Shown in pieces: positions 44,712 to 55,060 of a stretch of DNA of 64,000 nt. The notes beneath the pieces were generated by a model. It did no database searches. It was not told the origin of the DNA and was given only the letters and a program-made list of their open reading frames with translations. The stretch is from NCBI RefSeq assembly GCF_020320395.1, contig NZ_JAEDAH010000097.1:36693-100692 (forward strand). The letters are read 5' to 3'. The stretch is from Thalassolituus marinus (GTDB lineage Bacteria > Pseudomonadota > Gammaproteobacteria > Pseudomonadales > Oceanobacteraceae). A program made the translations under genes and the position numbers. Numbering within the stretch: position 1 is the first letter of the stretch; every line of letters begins with the position of its first letter.

Positions 44712-45200
44712 TTACGCTGCCTGTATCTCGTCCAGCGCAACGATAAGCTCCACTTGCTGACCTAATATCGTCAGCAACAACATAGCCCTGCGATCCGATT
44801 CATACGTATCGAAGATGGCTTCATAATCTTTAAAAGGCCCACTCAACAGTCGTACCGCCTGGCCTTTATCATGCAGCGGAGGTTGCTCAGCCTGCTGGCG
44901 AGAGCGCAAATCAGCAATCAGCTGCGGGCGCACAATCACCGGCTCGGCACCAAAACGAACAAGTTGGTTAACACCATAGGTTGAACGTACTTTGGACAAT
45001 AACGAGCTGGCCGCTGGAAGACCGAGAAAAAGGTATCCCGGAAATAACAGCTCTTCCTTTAGCTTAAGCCGCCCCTGGCGAATGGTTTCCCGGGGAGCAA
45101 AGGGTAGGAAAACCTCTCCTCCCTGAGCTTCGAGATTGGCCGCCGCTTTTAATTCTTGCCGCGGCTTTGTCTGAACTAAATACCAGTAAAGATCATCCAT
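44712..45200 (-). CDS. rfaH: Transcription antiterminator RfaH
   Basis: A 162-residue NusG paralog. The NGN domain begins WYLVQTKPRQELKAAANLEAQGGEVFLP and continues LFPGYLFLGL; the C-terminal KOW region includes VRLLSGPFKDYEAIFDTYESDRRAMLLLTILGQQVELIV. The length is that of RfaH rather than NusG (about 175-180). It should bind RNA polymerase at the ops site 62 bases downstream of its own stop and stay with it through the O-antigen genes. It follows pyrF by 12 bases as the last gene of ihfB-lapA-lapB-pyrF-rfaH. Confidence 0.93.
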   Translation of the reverse strand: MDDLYWYLVQTKPRQELKAAANLEAQGGEVFLPFAPRETIRQGRLKLKEELLFPGYLFLGLPAASSLLSKVRSTYGVNQLVRFGAEPVIVRPQLIADLRSRQQAEQPPLHDKGQAVRLLSGPFKDYEAIFDTYESDRRAMLLLTILGQQVELIVALDEIQAA

Positions 45201-45212
45201 GTTCTTGATCTT

Positions 45213-45929
45213 TTAAAGAGTTTTCAGGATCTCTGCACAAGCAACAGCCGGGTCTGCAACCTGTGTAATCGGGCGGCCGATAACCATATAACTGACACCA
45301 GCGCTCATTGCTTCTGCTGGCGTCATTATGCGACGCTGATCGCCAACCTCAGAGCCTACCGGGCGAATACCTGGTGTCACGGTAAGAAAATCGTTACCAC
45401 AAACATCACGAATAACGGCGACTTCCTGGGCTGAACAGACTACGCCATCAAGGCCGCTGTTTTGTGTTAGTGCCGCCAGTCGTCTGACCTGCTCTAGCGG
45501 CTCAACATCAAGACCAATACCTGCAAGGTCTTCGCGCTCCATCGAGGTCAGCACGGTTACACCAATCAACAGTGGCTTATGAGATTTTTTCTCTATCTCA
45601 TTTCGCGCCGCTTCCATCATACGTCTCCCACCGGATGCATGAACGTTAACCATCCACACGCCCAGATCCGCAGCAGCACCTACTGCTTTAGCGCAGGTGT
45701 TTGGAATATCGTGAAATTTGAGATCAAGAAATACATCAAATCCGCGCGACTGAAGATCGTCTACGACAGCAGGTCCTGCTGAAGTGAATAACTCTTTACC
45801 CACCTTCACCCGACAAAGATCCGGATCCAGCGCGGCAGCCATATCAATAGCCTGTTGTCTGGTTGGGTAGTCAAGGGCAACGACGATAGGGGAGATGACA
45901 GGAGAGGCCTTATTTGTTTCCGAGGTCAT
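45213..45929 (-). CDS. pyrF: Orotidine 5'-phosphate decarboxylase
   Basis: A 238-residue TIM-barrel enzyme for the last step of UMP synthesis. The catalytic region [19 protein letters not shown] (Asp-Lys-x-x-Asp) and C-terminal [38 protein letters not shown] are intact. It is cotranscribed with lapB (13 bases upstream) and rfaH (12 bases downstream), a common order in gammaproteobacteria for lapA-lapB-pyrF. Confidence 0.97.
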   Translation of the reverse strand: MTSETNKASPVISPIVVALDYPTRQQAIDMAAALDPDLCRVKVGKELFTSAGPAVVDDLQSRGFDVFLDLKFHDIPNTCAKAVGAAADLGVWMVNVHASGGRRMMEAARNEIEKKSHKPLLIGVTVLTSMEREDLAGIGLDVEPLEQVRRLAALTQNSGLDGVVCSAQEVAVIRDVCGNDFLTVTPGIRPVGSEVGDQRRIMTPAEAMSAGVSYMVIGRPITQVADPAVACAEILKTL

Positions 45930-45942
45930 AAGAATTCTTCCA

Positions 45943-47121
45943 TTACAGATCGAGTTTCGATTTCGCCATGACCGGCGTAAAGGACGTCACCGATGACCAG
46001 TCCTTACAGCTTGGGCAGCGCCATTGAAACTCCTTCGCCTTAAAGCCACAGGACTTACAGACAAATTTAGGTTCGCTATTTACAATGTCGCGCAGAATAC
46101 CATACAGCACCAGCAACTGCGACTTATCGAGCTGTAGTTTGTGCTTCACAACCAGTTCAACCAGCGCGAAGAAACCCTGATTCGAAGGGGATGAAACAAG
46201 AGATTGAAGCAATTCAGAAGCAGCAGCCTCCCCGCCTTCCTGCTCTGCTTTACAGCCGGTTGAAGCGACAAGAGCAGGGACGTAATGTGACTGCTGCCAG
46301 TGCCGCGTGAGATGCACCATCAGACCACTAAGGTCTCCGACTTCACGAAAGCAGACCACCAGTCGCTCCAGCAGACTGACAACCGCCTGATCATCAATAT
46401 CGACAGCCTTCAAATAACAACGAATAGCTTCGCGGTATTCTTTTTGATCAAAAGCCAGATTCCCCTGAACCACATACGCTCGCGAACAAGCCGAATCAAT
46501 CTTCAACGCCTGGCGGCACAGCTGCTGCGTTTCAAGGTAATCGCCCTGCCTGGCAGCTATCTCCGCTATCTCACAGGCCGCGTGCGATACCCTCTTATCC
46601 ATCCCTGCCGATCCGGGAAGTTTTTTCTTACGATAAAGCTCAAGGATCTGCCGCCACTCTCCTTCATCCTCATAGAGTTCAATCAGATAGCGAGCAGCAC
46701 TTTCCTGCGTACGCCCCCGGGCATCCAGCAATTCGAGAAAAAGCCTCTCAGCCCTGTCTAACAAGCCAGCAAAGTAATAATCGATAGCTAACTCAAGCTC
46801 CAGCTGTACCTGGGCAGACCTCGGCAAGCCGGTTCTAGCAAAAAGAGATTGATGGAGATGAATAGCCCGATCAGCCTCCCCTTTTTCGCGCAAAGTTCGC
46901 CCCAATTTGAGCAGGAGGTCTATCGAGTCATCATCCATTTGTGACGCAGAGAGCAATCGCTCAAGTGAAGCATCACTGGATTCGGCCAGAAGATATTCAA
47001 CACTGGGAATCCAGTCATCAGGAGTGGATTTCTTAGCCTGGCGTGCAAAGCGAAACCCCAGAGTCCAGCCAATTGCGACCCCCGCCAGTAAAAGCACATA
47101 GACCAGTGCAGAATCCATCAT
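45943..47121 (-). CDS. lapB: Lipopolysaccharide assembly protein B
   Basis: A 392-residue inner-membrane-anchored TPR protein. An N-terminal helix ([20 protein letters not shown]) is followed by TPR repeats (about residues 60-300) and a C-terminal rubredoxin-like zinc site [21 protein letters not shown]. In E. coli LapB (YciM) couples LPS assembly to FtsH-dependent degradation of LpxC. It lies 8 bases after lapA. Confidence 0.95.
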   Translation of the reverse strand: MMDSALVYVLLLAGVAIGWTLGFRFARQAKKSTPDDWIPSVEYLLAESSDASLERLLSASQMDDDSIDLLLKLGRTLREKGEADRAIHLHQSLFARTGLPRSAQVQLELELAIDYYFAGLLDRAERLFLELLDARGRTQESAARYLIELYEDEGEWRQILELYRKKKLPGSAGMDKRVSHAACEIAEIAARQGDYLETQQLCRQALKIDSACSRAYVVQGNLAFDQKEYREAIRCYLKAVDIDDQAVVSLLERLVVCFREVGDLSGLMVHLTRHWQQSHYVPALVASTGCKAEQEGGEAAASELLQSLVSSPSNQGFFALVELVVKHKLQLDKSQLLVLYGILRDIVNSEPKFVCKSCGFKAKEFQWRCPSCKDWSSVTSFTPVMAKSKLDL

Positions 47122-47129
47122 AGTGTTGA

Positions 47130-47411
47130 TCAGGGTAACTTATTGAGACGCTGGCGCGTATCGCCAAGCTCCTTCCTCAGCTGCCTTAGCGAAACCCGAT
47201 GTCGCGCAGAGGAGAGCATACCCGTCAGCATTCCCGCCACAACACCAACCATAAGAGCCAGTCCAAGCCAGAGGGCAACCGGCAGAGATACCGGAGAACC
47301 AATTATAAAATCAATAGCAACAGCCTGAGAGTTAGCAGAAGCAAAGACCAGTGCATAACCCAGCACCAATATAAACAGAATAACAATCAGCAGAAGCCTG
47401 ATCTTTTTCAT
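47130..47411 (-). CDS. lapA: Lipopolysaccharide assembly protein A (DUF1049)
   Basis: A 93-residue membrane protein with two helices (about residues 4-26 and 43-66) and a short basic, coiled C-terminus (RHRVSLRQLRKELGDTRQRL). This is the LapA/YciS architecture. It works with LapB in LPS assembly and lies between ihfB and lapB on one transcript. Confidence 0.93.
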   Translation of the reverse strand: MKKIRLLLIVILFILVLGYALVFASANSQAVAIDFIIGSPVSLPVALWLGLALMVGVVAGMLTGMLSSARHRVSLRQLRKELGDTRQRLNKLP

Positions 47412-47427
47412 AGAAAACTAACTCCGC

Positions 47428-47730
47428 TTACAGCTCATCATCATCGTCAAGTGCGTCATTCACCTGGTCACGCAACTCTTTACCAGGCTTGAAATGCGGT
47501 ACAAATTTACCTTTAAGATCTACTGTTTCACCGGTCTTAGGATTACGCCCCACACGCGGCGCCCGGTAATGTAGTGAAAAACTACCAAAGCCACGAATCT
47601 CAATACGGTCCCCAGAGGACAGCGTCTGAGACATGTGATCAAGCAATGTCTTCACCGCCAGCTCGACATCTTTCGATGATAACTGTGGCTGTCGGGTGAC
47701 GATTTTCTCGATTAACTCGGATTTTGTCAT
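47428..47730 (-). CDS. ihfB: Integration host factor beta subunit
   Basis: A 100-residue histone-like DNA-bending protein. [34 protein letters not shown] and the DNA-intercalating arm [27 protein letters not shown] are typical. Start at ATG 47730, preceded by an excellent AAGGAGGG; an upstream TTG frame extension to 47763 is unlikely. It forms a heterodimer with IhfA, encoded elsewhere. Promoters probably lie in the repeat-bearing gap upstream. Confidence 0.97.
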   Translation of the reverse strand: MTKSELIEKIVTRQPQLSSKDVELAVKTLLDHMSQTLSSGDRIEIRGFGSFSLHYRAPRVGRNPKTGETVDLKGKFVPHFKPGKELRDQVNDALDDDDEL

Positions 47731-47862
47731 AGCCTTTCCCTCCTTGAGAACGAAGCCTGGCAATAAACCTAGCTAAATCATGCAGTTAGCTCAACCCTTT
47801 TGCAAGCGATGTTTGTTTTTTGCGCAACATTTAACAACAACAGGCAACATTTGTGTCATATC

Positions 47863-47974
47863 GGAGGTCGGAGGTCGGAGGTCGGAGGTCGGAGGTCAGA
47901 GGTCAGAGGTCAGAGGTCAGAGGTCAGAGGTCAGAGGTCAGAGGTCAGAGGTCAGAGGTCAGAGGTCAGAGGTC
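47863..47974. repeat. Heptanucleotide tandem repeat, 16 units
   Basis: Five GGAGGTC units (47863-47897) are followed by eleven AGAGGTC units (47898-47974) without interruption. It lies in the 313-base gap between ihfB and rpsA, between the ihfB start and the rpsA terminator. The array is the kind that changes copy number by slippage. The rest of the gap holds the rpsA terminator and the ihfB leader. Confidence 0.95.
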
Positions 47975-48000
47975 AGAGCAGCCTTAATATCGCCAGACAT

Positions 48001-48027
48001 AAAAAAACCCGCCGAAGCGGGTTTTTT
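48001..48027 (-). terminator. Terminator of rpsA
   Basis: Stem AACCCGC/GCGGGTT with a CGAA tetraloop and T-run on the minus strand, 17 bases after the rpsA stop; also has a T-run on the plus strand. Confidence 0.9.
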
Positions 48028-48043
48028 CAGAACAAATCAGAAA

Positions 48044-49726
48044 TCAGTCTTTCTGACCCAGCTGTTCTTTGATCAGGTCACCAATAGTGGTAGGACCAGT
48101 CATTTCAGCTTCTGCTTTAGCACGCTGTTCTTTCAGAGCAGCCTTGTCAGCAGCGTCGTCTTTCGCTTTAACAGACAGTGCGATAGCGCGGTTCTTACGA
48201 TCAACAGTTACGATAACTGCTTCGATCTCTTCGCCTTCGTTCAGAACGTTACGTGCATCTTCTACACGGTCACGGCTGATGTCAGACGCTTTCAGAACAG
48301 CTTCTACGCCAGCAGCCAGTTCGATAACGGCAGCTTTTGCATCAACAGATACAACTTTACCAGTTACGATAGCGCCTTTGTCGTTCTCAGCTACGAACTC
48401 AGAGAATGGATCGCTTTCCAGTTGCTTAACGCCCAGGGAGATACGCTCACGCTCTGGGTCGATAGACAGGATAACGGTTTCCAGTTCGTCGCCTTTCTTG
48501 TAGTTACGAACCGCGTCTTCACCAGTATCGTTCCAGCTGATGTCAGACAGGTGAACCAGACCGTCGATGCCGCCGTCCAGGCCGATGAAGATACCGAAGT
48601 CAGTGATAGACTTGATTTTGCCGGAGATCTTGTCGCCTTTGTTGAACTTAGTACCGAACTCTTCCCATGGGTTCATGGTGCACTGCTTGATACCCAGAGA
48701 GATACGACGACGTTCTTCGTCGATATCCAGAACCATCACATCGATCTCGTCGCCAACCTGAACAACTTTAGATGGGTGGATGTTCTTGTTAGTCCAATCC
48801 ATTTCAGAAACGTGAACCAGACCTTCAACGCCCTCTTCCAGCTCAGCGAAACAACCGTAGTCAGTCAGGTTGGTAACGCGCGCTTTAACGATAGCGTTTT
48901 CTGGGTAACGGTCGTTGATGCTTACCCATGGATCGTCGCCCAGCTGCTTCAGACCCAGAGATACGCGGTTGCGCTCACGGTCGAATTTCAGAACTTTAAC
49001 GTCGATTTCATCGCCAACAGCTACGATTTCGCTTGGGTGCTTGATGCGCTTCCAAGCCATGTCAGTGATGTGCAGCAGGCCGTCAACACCGCCCAGATCT
49101 ACGAATGCACCGTAGTCGGTCAGGTTCTTAACGATACCTTTAACAGATTGACCTTCCTGCAGGTTAGCCAGCAGCTCTTCACGTTCCTGAGAGTTAGCGG
49201 CTTCCAGAACTGCACGACGTGAAACAACAACGTTGTTACGCTTGGCGTCCAGTTTGATAACTTTGAATTCCAGTTCTTTACCTTCCAGGTGCAGAGTGTC
49301 GCGAACTGGACGTACATCTACCAGAGAGCCTGGCAGGAACGCACGGATGTTTTTCAGATCAACAGTGAAGCCGCCTTTGACTTTACCATTGATGATACCC
49401 ATAACCATTTCGTCAGCTTCGAAGGCTTTCTCCAGCTCTTTCCAGCTTTCTGCGCGCTTGGCTTTTTCGCGGGACAGTTTGGTTTCACCGAAACCGTCTT
49501 CAACCGCTTCCAGAGACACCTGAGTCTCGTCGCCGATAGCAACTTCCAGTTCACCTTTTTCGTTCAGGAACTGGCTGCGTGGAATAACAGCTTCTGATTT
49601 CAGACCAGCGTTCACAGTTACCCAGTCGCTGTCGATATCAACAACGGTACCGGTAACAATAGAACCAGTCTGCATGTCCAGTTCTTTCAGAGATTCTTCA
49701 AATAATGCTGCAAAGCTTTCGCTCAT
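48044..49726 (-). CDS. rpsA: 30S ribosomal protein S1
   Basis: A 560-residue protein with six S1 RNA-binding repeats. Repeats are seen as [134 protein letters not shown] and [21 protein letters not shown]. It binds mRNA and delivers it to the 30S subunit. Start at ATG 49726 ([15 protein letters not shown]). It follows cmk, the usual order. Confidence 0.98.
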   Translation of the reverse strand: MSESFAALFEESLKELDMQTGSIVTGTVVDIDSDWVTVNAGLKSEAVIPRSQFLNEKGELEVAIGDETQVSLEAVEDGFGETKLSREKAKRAESWKELEKAFEADEMVMGIINGKVKGGFTVDLKNIRAFLPGSLVDVRPVRDTLHLEGKELEFKVIKLDAKRNNVVVSRRAVLEAANSQEREELLANLQEGQSVKGIVKNLTDYGAFVDLGGVDGLLHITDMAWKRIKHPSEIVAVGDEIDVKVLKFDRERNRVSLGLKQLGDDPWVSINDRYPENAIVKARVTNLTDYGCFAELEEGVEGLVHVSEMDWTNKNIHPSKVVQVGDEIDVMVLDIDEERRRISLGIKQCTMNPWEEFGTKFNKGDKISGKIKSITDFGIFIGLDGGIDGLVHLSDISWNDTGEDAVRNYKKGDELETVILSIDPERERISLGVKQLESDPFSEFVAENDKGAIVTGKVVSVDAKAAVIELAAGVEAVLKASDISRDRVEDARNVLNEGEEIEAVIVTVDRKNRAIALSVKAKDDAADKAALKEQRAKAEAEMTGPTTIGDLIKEQLGQKD

Positions 49727-49804
49727 GGGTATACACCTGTTCGTTAATACGCTCCCTATCCGGGTAGCGCTATCCAAATGGCCAGACATTCGGGGTTAGT
49801 CAGA

Positions 49805-49853
49805 CAAAAAACCAAGCACGCTTTCTTAAAACTTCTCAAGCCGGCGAGCGTGC
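49805..49853 (-). terminator. Possible terminator/attenuator between cmk and rpsA
   Basis: On the minus strand GCACGCT (49853-49847) and AGCGTGC (49822-49816) can pair around a 24-base loop, followed by TTGG and a T-run. The loop is large, so partial read-through into rpsA is possible. Confidence 0.4.
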
Positions 49854-49863
49854 CAGTTCCATC

Positions 49864-50547
49864 TCAGATCAGTCCTGCAGTTCGGACAAGAGTCATAATC
49901 TGGTCGCAGACTTCGTCAATGGTCATCGACGTGCTATCGATCAGAAGTGCATCTTGTGCGGGCTTCAATGGGGCTACAGCACGGTTGCTGTCGCGCTCAT
50001 CGCGAGCCTGGATGTCTTCGATAAGGGCGGGCAAACTAGCACTTATGCCTTTTTCAGTCAACTGTTTATGGCGACGGCGGCCGCGTTCCTCGGCACTGGC
50101 AGTCAGGAACACCTTCACCGGCGCATCAATGAAAACCACGGTCCCCATATCGCGACCGTCAGCCACGACACCGGGTGAACTACGAAAATCCCGCTGACGC
50201 TGCAACAACGCTTCACGTACTGCAGGCAAAGCCGCCACCTGCGAGGCCAGGCTACCCACCTCTTCTGTTCGGATAGTGGTGGTAACGTCGTCACCTTCCA
50301 GAATGGTCAGAACACCGTCAGGCGTTGGCTGAAAGCGCACATCCAGCCCAGCCGCCACCTGGGCAACTGAAGATTCATCGTCCAGTTTGATACCACGGCG
50401 GTCAGCTGCGAGACCGGTGATACGATACAGCGCACCACTATCCAGCAAATGCCAGCCCAGCTCAGCGGCAATGCGGGCACATACTGTTCCCTTGCCAGCC
50501 CCGGAAGGACCATCAACGGTAATGACAGGCACCAGTGCAGACATCAT
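49864..50547 (-). CDS. cmk: Cytidylate kinase
   Basis: A 227-residue nucleoside monophosphate kinase that phosphorylates CMP and dCMP. The P-loop is [13 protein letters not shown] near residue 12, followed by [10 protein letters not shown] and [21 protein letters not shown]. Two adjacent ATGs (50547 and 50544) are possible; the first overlaps the stop of the tyrA-aroA gene. The cmk-rpsA-ihfB order is conserved in gammaproteobacteria. Confidence 0.97.
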   Translation of the reverse strand: MMSALVPVITVDGPSGAGKGTVCARIAAELGWHLLDSGALYRITGLAADRRGIKLDDESSVAQVAAGLDVRFQPTPDGVLTILEGDDVTTTIRTEEVGSLASQVAALPAVREALLQRQRDFRSSPGVVADGRDMGTVVFIDAPVKVFLTASAEERGRRRHKQLTEKGISASLPALIEDIQARDERDSNRAVAPLKPAQDALLIDSTSMTIDEVCDQIMTLVRTAGLI

Positions 50548-52784
50548 TAACCTTCCTTCTGCTCAATGCTCAGACCCGCCGAATTGGACAACTCAACAAA
50601 GCCCGGGAATGAGGTTGCGACGTTTGCACAATCCAGAATACGGATCGGAGCAGAACCACGCAGCGATGCCATCGCAAAGCTCATGGCAATACGGTGGTCG
50701 TGGTGGGTCACAATATCGCCACCGGCAAAACGGCCTTCCGCACCCATACCCTGGATGATGGCGCCATCTTCGGTGCCTTTGGCATCCACACCCAATGCTA
50801 CCAGACCATCAACCATGGCCTGAATGCGGTCACTTTCTTTTACCCGCAGCTCTTCAGCACCGGTCAGAACCGTTTCGCCCTCGGCACAGGCAGCAGCGAT
50901 AAACAGCGCCGGAAACTCATCAATGGCCAGCGGCACCTGATCTTCAGGAATATGAATACCCTTCAGCTGAGCACTGCGGATACGGATATCAGCCACTGGT
51001 TCACCACCAACTTCGCGCTCATTCAGCACCTCGATATTGCCACCCATCGCTTTCAGAATATTGATCACACCAATACGGGTCGGGTTAATGCCCACGTGTT
51101 CCAGTGTAATGTCAGAACCTTTGGCGATGCTTGCCCCCACCATAAAGAAGGCAGCAGAGGAAATATCCGAAGGCACATCAATATTGGTCGCCGTCAGTTC
51201 ACCGCCGGACTTAATACGTACCGTACTGCCCTCTACCTGCACATCGTAGCCAAAGCCTTTTAGCATACGCTCGGTATGGTCACGAGTCGGAGCTGGCTCA
51301 GTCACCGAGGTTTCACCTTCGGCATACAGGCCAGCCAGCAACACACAGCTCTTAACCTGAGCACTGGCCATTGGCAGATCGTAGTGAATGCCAGACAGCT
51401 TATTGGCACCAAATACTTTCATTGGTGGACGACCACCTTCTGCCGTCTCAACCTGAGCACCCATCAAACGCAGTGGATCAGCCACACGTCCCATCGGACG
51501 CTTGGACAGGGATTCATCGCCACTCATTTCCACATCAAAGGTCTGACCCGCCATCAGGCCAGCCAGCAAACGCATAGAGGTACCGGAGTTACCCAGATAC
51601 AGAGTATTCGGTGGCGTTTGCAGACCATTCAGACCAACACCATGAATGGTTACACGACCACGATGCGGGCCTTCAATCACTACACCCATATCACGGAACG
51701 CCTGCAGAGTTGCCAGACTGTCTTCACCCTCAAGGAAACCTGTAACCTCAGTCGTGCCATTGGCGAGAGAGCCCAGCATGATAGAACGATGAGAAATGGA
51801 TTTATCGCCCGGAACACGGAAGGAACCAGACAGAGCACCTGACGGTGACGCAATGTAGTTAACAGTGGCTGTTTTCATAGGATCAACATACGCCCTGCGG
51901 GCAAGAATTTTAGAAAAATGGTCGCGAGCCACTTTAGCACGGGTTAACACACCCATCACGGTGGTCGTGTCGTCCTGCTCAATGGCATGGCGCAGAAATG
52001 CGAGATCGTGACTGAACAGATCCAGAGTTTTGAGAATCTGCCCTTTATTGGCTGAGAAAATATCCCGCCACATCACCGGACTACTGGCGGCAATGCGGGT
52101 AAAGTCGCGAAAGCCGCCAGCAGCATAGTTAAATATTTCTTTGTTTTCGTGGCTGTTGGCCAGCGTATCAACCAGCGAGTAGGCCAGCAAATGCGGTAAA
52201 TGACTGGTGGCAGCCAGCACTTCATCGTGATGCTCCACCGTCATTTCTTCGATATCGGCGCCCACGACTTCCCAGGCAGCGCGTACCAGAGCCACAGCGT
52301 CAGGAGAGGTATGCTCTTCCGGCGTCAGAATAACTTTATGACGCACATACAGGTTGCCATCGGCGGCGGCGACGCCACTCTTTTCAGAGCCAGCTATAGG
52401 ATGGCCCAGCACAAAGCGCGAAAAACCGAAACCAAGCACCTCACCGACATCAGCAGCAACAGACCCTTTCACCGAACCGACATCAGTCAGTACAGTTTTA
52501 TCGTTCAGAGCCGGTTTCAGGTCAGACAGCACCTGACGCATCGACAGAATCGGCACGGACAAAATGACCAGATCCGCATCGCGTACAACCTGTTGGATAT
52601 CCGTACTGAAATCATCAATCAGACCAACACGCAGGGCCTCCTGCATCGAATCCAGATTACGGTCATAGCCGACAACCGTCGCTACTGCCGCACGGTCGCG
52701 CAAACCTTTCACCCACGAACAGCCGATCAGCCCCAGGCCGACAACGGCAATACGTGGCACAACATAGTTACTTGCCAGACTCAA
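50547..52784 (-). CDS. Fused prephenate dehydrogenase / EPSP synthase
   Basis: A 745-residue bifunctional protein. Residues about 1-295 are TyrA-type prephenate dehydrogenase ([43 protein letters not shown]); residues about 305-745 are AroA, 5-enolpyruvylshikimate-3-phosphate synthase ([54 protein letters not shown]). One polypeptide thus carries the sixth shikimate-pathway step and the first tyrosine-branch step; the same fusion occurs in Pseudomonas. Start is probably TTG 52784, overlapping the hisC stop (TTGA), since no ATG lies near the conserved N-terminus. Confidence 0.94.
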   Translation of the reverse strand: MSLASNYVVPRIAVVGLGLIGCSWVKGLRDRAAVATVVGYDRNLDSMQEALRVGLIDDFSTDIQQVVRDADLVILSVPILSMRQVLSDLKPALNDKTVLTDVGSVKGSVAADVGEVLGFGFSRFVLGHPIAGSEKSGVAAADGNLYVRHKVILTPEEHTSPDAVALVRAAWEVVGADIEEMTVEHHDEVLAATSHLPHLLAYSLVDTLANSHENKEIFNYAAGGFRDFTRIAASSPVMWRDIFSANKGQILKTLDLFSHDLAFLRHAIEQDDTTTVMGVLTRAKVARDHFSKILARRAYVDPMKTATVNYIASPSGALSGSFRVPGDKSISHRSIMLGSLANGTTEVTGFLEGEDSLATLQAFRDMGVVIEGPHRGRVTIHGVGLNGLQTPPNTLYLGNSGTSMRLLAGLMAGQTFDVEMSGDESLSKRPMGRVADPLRLMGAQVETAEGGRPPMKVFGANKLSGIHYDLPMASAQVKSCVLLAGLYAEGETSVTEPAPTRDHTERMLKGFGYDVQVEGSTVRIKSGGELTATNIDVPSDISSAAFFMVGASIAKGSDITLEHVGINPTRIGVINILKAMGGNIEVLNEREVGGEPVADIRIRSAQLKGIHIPEDQVPLAIDEFPALFIAAACAEGETVLTGAEELRVKESDRIQAMVDGLVALGVDAKGTEDGAIIQGMGAEGRFAGGDIVTHHDHRIAMSFAMASLRGSAPIRILDCANVATSFPGFVELSNSAGLSIEQKEG

Positions 52785-53893
52785 GACAACACCGCTGTAA
52801 GCGCATCAATAAAGGCCTTATTTTCGGTCTCTGTACCGATAGAGACACGCAGAAAACCCGGCATATCGTAGTTAGCCACCGGGCGCACAATCACGCCTTT
52901 CTGAAGCAGCCCCTGATACACAGCAGCAGCGTCAAAACCCTGCGGAACACGGAATGCGATAAAGTTACCCACCGATGGAATAAAATACAGCGACATGGCG
53001 TTAAACGCCTGCTCCAATTGCTTCATACCGGCATCGTTAACGGCAATGCTGCTGGCAACATATTCATCATCACTCAATGCGGCTGCGGCTGCGGCAAGCG
53101 CAGCCGAGTTAACATTGAAAGGCGGACGAACACGGTTGAGCAGATCAGCCAGTTCCGGGCTGGAAACGCTGTAACCCACGCGCAACGCCGCCAGACCATA
53201 GGCCTTTGAAAAGGTACGCGTCACAACCAGATTCGGGTAATTTGCCAGCAGAGAAATACCATCCGGGTAGTCAGCTTCGTGAACATACTCGAAGTAAGCT
53301 TCATCCAGCAGCACCAGCACGTTGTCAGGCACTTTATTCAGGAATGAAACAAGCGCATCACGACCAACCCAGGTGCCGGTCGGGTTATTCGGGTTAGTAA
53401 CAAATACGACGCGGGTACGCTCATTTATGGCTGCAGCCATCGCATCCAGATCATGCCCATAATCAACTGCCGGCACCTGAATACACTCAGCCCCCACCAT
53501 AGCCGCCACAATGCCATAAATCGCAAAGGCATGCTGAGATACCACGACGTTATCACCATCGTTGACAAAAACGCGGGTGATAAAATCCAGAATATCGCTG
53601 GAACCGTTGCCCAGAGTGATCTGATTCATTTCAACGCCGAGCTTCTCGCACAATGCTTTTTTCAGATCAAAGCCAAAACCATCCGGGTACAGGGTTATGT
53701 CTGCAATTGCCTGCTCGACAGCAGCCAACGCCTTAGGACCCGGTCCCAGAGGGTTTTCGTTACTGGCGAGCTTAACAATGTCAGCTTCATTCAGCCCCAG
53801 CTCACGTGCCAGTTCATCAATCGGTTTACCTGGCTGATAAGGATGCAGAGTCTGTACGCCAGCAACCGCTAAATCTTTAAAATTCACAGACAT
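52781..53893 (-). CDS. hisC: Histidinol-phosphate/aromatic aminotransferase HisC
   Basis: A 370-residue PLP enzyme. LASNENPLGPGPKALAAV, LLDEAYFEYV and the PLP lysine in VTRTFSKAYGLAALRVGYSV are intact. In this aromatic-biosynthesis setting (pheA before, tyrA-aroA after) it may serve as an aromatic or arogenate-type aminotransferase as well as in histidine synthesis, as proposed for hisC2 of Pseudomonas. Start at ATG 53893, with GAGG seven to ten bases upstream; an ATG two codons earlier sits too close to that site. Confidence 0.93.
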   Translation of the reverse strand: MSVNFKDLAVAGVQTLHPYQPGKPIDELARELGLNEADIVKLASNENPLGPGPKALAAVEQAIADITLYPDGFGFDLKKALCEKLGVEMNQITLGNGSSDILDFITRVFVNDGDNVVVSQHAFAIYGIVAAMVGAECIQVPAVDYGHDLDAMAAAINERTRVVFVTNPNNPTGTWVGRDALVSFLNKVPDNVLVLLDEAYFEYVHEADYPDGISLLANYPNLVVTRTFSKAYGLAALRVGYSVSSPELADLLNRVRPPFNVNSAALAAAAAALSDDEYVASSIAVNDAGMKQLEQAFNAMSLYFIPSVGNFIAFRVPQGFDAAAVYQGLLQKGVIVRPVANYDMPGFLRVSIGTETENKAFIDALTAVLS

Positions 53894-53905
53894 AACCATG
53901 CCTCA

Positions 53906-53928
53906 GAAAAAAGCGCGCAAAGCGCGCT
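53906..53928 (-). terminator. Terminator-like hairpin between pheA and hisC
   Basis: On the minus strand AGCGCGC and GCGCGCT pair around TTT and are followed directly by TTTTTT. It lies 8 bases after the pheA stop and ends just before the hisC ribosome binding site, so it could partially terminate transcription inside the operon. Confidence 0.75.
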
Positions 53929-53935
53929 GAAGGAA

Positions 53936-55027
53936 TCAGAGAACAGCTTTCGGGTAGGAACCCAGCCATTTAAAGTCCAGTGCTACCTGGCGTAGCTCAT
54001 TCAGCACCGGAGCAATTTTTTCGTCATTCACATGTCCTTCAAAATCGATGAAAAACACGTAACTCCAGGCTCCGGTTCTCGCCGGACGGGTTTCAATTCG
54101 CGTCAGACTGATACCGGCTTTATGGAATGGCTCCAACACCTGATAGAGAGCACCCGGCTGATTACGACTGGAAACCAGAATCGATGATTTATCCTCACCA
54201 CTGGCCTGGGTCTCCTGGCTGCCAATAATCAGAAAACGCGTCGTATTATCCGGACGGTCTTCGATATTAGCCCGCACCACATTCAGATTGTACAGCTCGG
54301 CAGCCGCTTCACCGGCAATTGCTGCAGTACCGTCTTCCTGACTCGCCCGACGAGCAGCTTCAGCATTAGAACTTACCGCCACCCGTTCAACATTCGGATA
54401 ATTCTGATCCAGCCAAAGGCGACACTGCCCCAGCGACTGAGCATGCGAGTAAATACGGGTAATTTCAGCATCAGTATTTTTATTGAGCAAATGGTGGTGA
54501 ATACGCAGCGTCACTTCGCCACAGATTTTTAAACCTGACTCAAGAAAGCTGTCGTGGGTATGAGTAACAACACCTTCCGTTGAATTCTCAACCGGCACCA
54601 CACCGTAATGCGCCGCACCGCTTTCAACTTCACGGAATACATCTGCGATAGAAACCTGACCGCGACACTGCACAGCATGCCCAAAGTGTTTTACTGCAGC
54701 TTGCTGGGTGAAGGTGCCTTCCGGCCCCAGATAAGCCACCTGCAGCGGTTCTTCCAGCGCCAGGCACTGTGACATCACCTCGCGAAACAAGCGAGCCATA
54801 CCCTCATCAGGCAGAGGCCCCTCATTACGCTCCATTACTTTGCGCAAAACCTGAGCTTCACGCTCGGGCCGATAAAACACAACACTCTCACCCGGTTGCG
54901 CATACTTTTGCTTAACTTCCGCAACCTGCTGCGCACAACGGGCACGCTGATTGATCAACTGCTGGATCTGCTGATCCAGACTATCAATCTGCTGTCTGAG
55001 CTGATCAAGCTCCTGTGTTTCACTCAT
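53936..55027 (-). CDS. pheA: Bifunctional chorismate mutase / prephenate dehydratase
   Basis: A 363-residue enzyme leading to phenylpyruvate. Chorismate mutase covers about residues 1-90 (LDQLRQQIDSLDQQIQQLINQRARCAQQVAEVK); prephenate dehydratase covers about 95-275 (VAYLGPEGTFTQQAAVKHFG, GVVPVENSTEGVVTHT, DNTTRFLIIG); an ACT regulatory domain follows (GALYQVLEPFHKAGISLTRIETRPAR), with the phenylalanine-binding motif. Feedback inhibition by phenylalanine is expected. It follows serC by about 33 bases. Confidence 0.97.
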   Translation of the reverse strand: MSETQELDQLRQQIDSLDQQIQQLINQRARCAQQVAEVKQKYAQPGESVVFYRPEREAQVLRKVMERNEGPLPDEGMARLFREVMSQCLALEEPLQVAYLGPEGTFTQQAAVKHFGHAVQCRGQVSIADVFREVESGAAHYGVVPVENSTEGVVTHTHDSFLESGLKICGEVTLRIHHHLLNKNTDAEITRIYSHAQSLGQCRLWLDQNYPNVERVAVSSNAEAARRASQEDGTAAIAGEAAAELYNLNVVRANIEDRPDNTTRFLIIGSQETQASGEDKSSILVSSRNQPGALYQVLEPFHKAGISLTRIETRPARTGAWSYVFFIDFEGHVNDEKIAPVLNELRQVALDFKWLGSYPKAVL

Positions 55028-55060
55028 CTGCTGCCTGCTTTCTTCAGAATTACAATGGAA

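Noticed and set aside
47780..49222. A 480-codon open frame on the plus strand, beginning in the heptanucleotide array
   Set aside because: It is antisense to rpsA, and its N-terminus is the translated repeat. The S1 repeats on the other strand are unambiguous.
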